A DNA stretch of 33,839 nt from positions 1 to 33,839 of the forward strand of contig JAUVVA010000032.1 in assembly GCA_030604905.1 (NCBI GenBank), read 5' to 3'. The DNA comes from Verrucomicrobiota bacterium (GTDB taxonomy: Bacteria; Verrucomicrobiota; Verrucomicrobiia; Opitutales; Opitutaceae). The position numbers were made by a program, and so were the translations under genes. This document shows positions 32,644-33,839 of this stretch, piece by piece. The notes under the pieces were generated by a model. That model was not told the DNA's origin. It made no database searches and saw only the letters and a program-made list of their open reading frames with translations. How positions within the stretch are numbered: position 1 is the first letter of the stretch; each line of letters begins with the position of its first letter.

Positions 32644-33839
<1,196 letters not shown>

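Overview
The window looks like a chromosomal segment of a high-GC member of the Verrucomicrobiota, most likely Opitutaceae. Pointers are two short secreted PEP-CTERM proteins with an Arg-rich tail, a prepilin-like protein with the H-X9-DG motif, LacI-type regulators next to polysaccharide-degrading genes, S1 sulfatases, and a general lack of Shine-Dalgarno sequences. This placement is inferred from gene content; no rRNA or marker gene is present.

Layout. 1-247 holds the start of a minus-strand SGNH hydrolase. 515-1867 is a sulfatase. 1943-3196 is a REP-associated tyrosine transposase (RAYT) embedded in copies of its probable REP target. 3205-5943 is a double beta-helix/LamG protein, followed by LacI regulator 1 (6127-7341). 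7447-8295 is a PEP-CTERM protein with a clear terminator. 8378-13085 is a glucuronoxylan group: GH67 alpha-glucuronidase, a five-bladed-propeller glycosidase and a CE15 glucuronoyl esterase. 13212-16568 is a very large protein with two SGNH esterase domains. 16810-20925 is a probable operon (H-X9-DG pseudopilin, small secreted protein, secreted clan-A glycoside hydrolase), divergent from LacI regulator 2 (21030-22142). 22162-23451 is a second sulfatase. 23660-31267 holds two large paralogous beta-helix proteins. 31472-32296 is a second PEP-CTERM gene. From 32530 the content changes to housekeeping genes: tRNA-Val(UAC), ilvN and the start of ilvC.

The accessory part (1 to about 32.3 kb) reads as a plant-polysaccharide utilisation region. 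Secreted CE15, SGNH, glycoside hydrolase and beta-helix proteins would act outside, while GH67, the propeller glycosidase and the sulfatases lack obvious signal peptides and probably act inside. Two LacI regulators would sense sugars.

Three non-coding layers lie over the genes. (1) A RAYT/REP family forms clusters at about 1.9-3.2, 10.5-10.8 and 16.7-16.8 kb, amplified in tandem with three different periods. (2) An operator-like 16-mer, CACGCAACCTTGCGTG and close relatives, occurs four times, each upstream of a secreted-protein or sulfatase gene, one of them between lacI 2 and the pseudopilin operon. (3) Arrays of the heptamer AATGACC lie 5' of four minus-strand genes; two belong to a composite module (palindrome, hairpin, array) with a compensatory base change in the hairpin. 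These layers are the best candidates for something undescribed.
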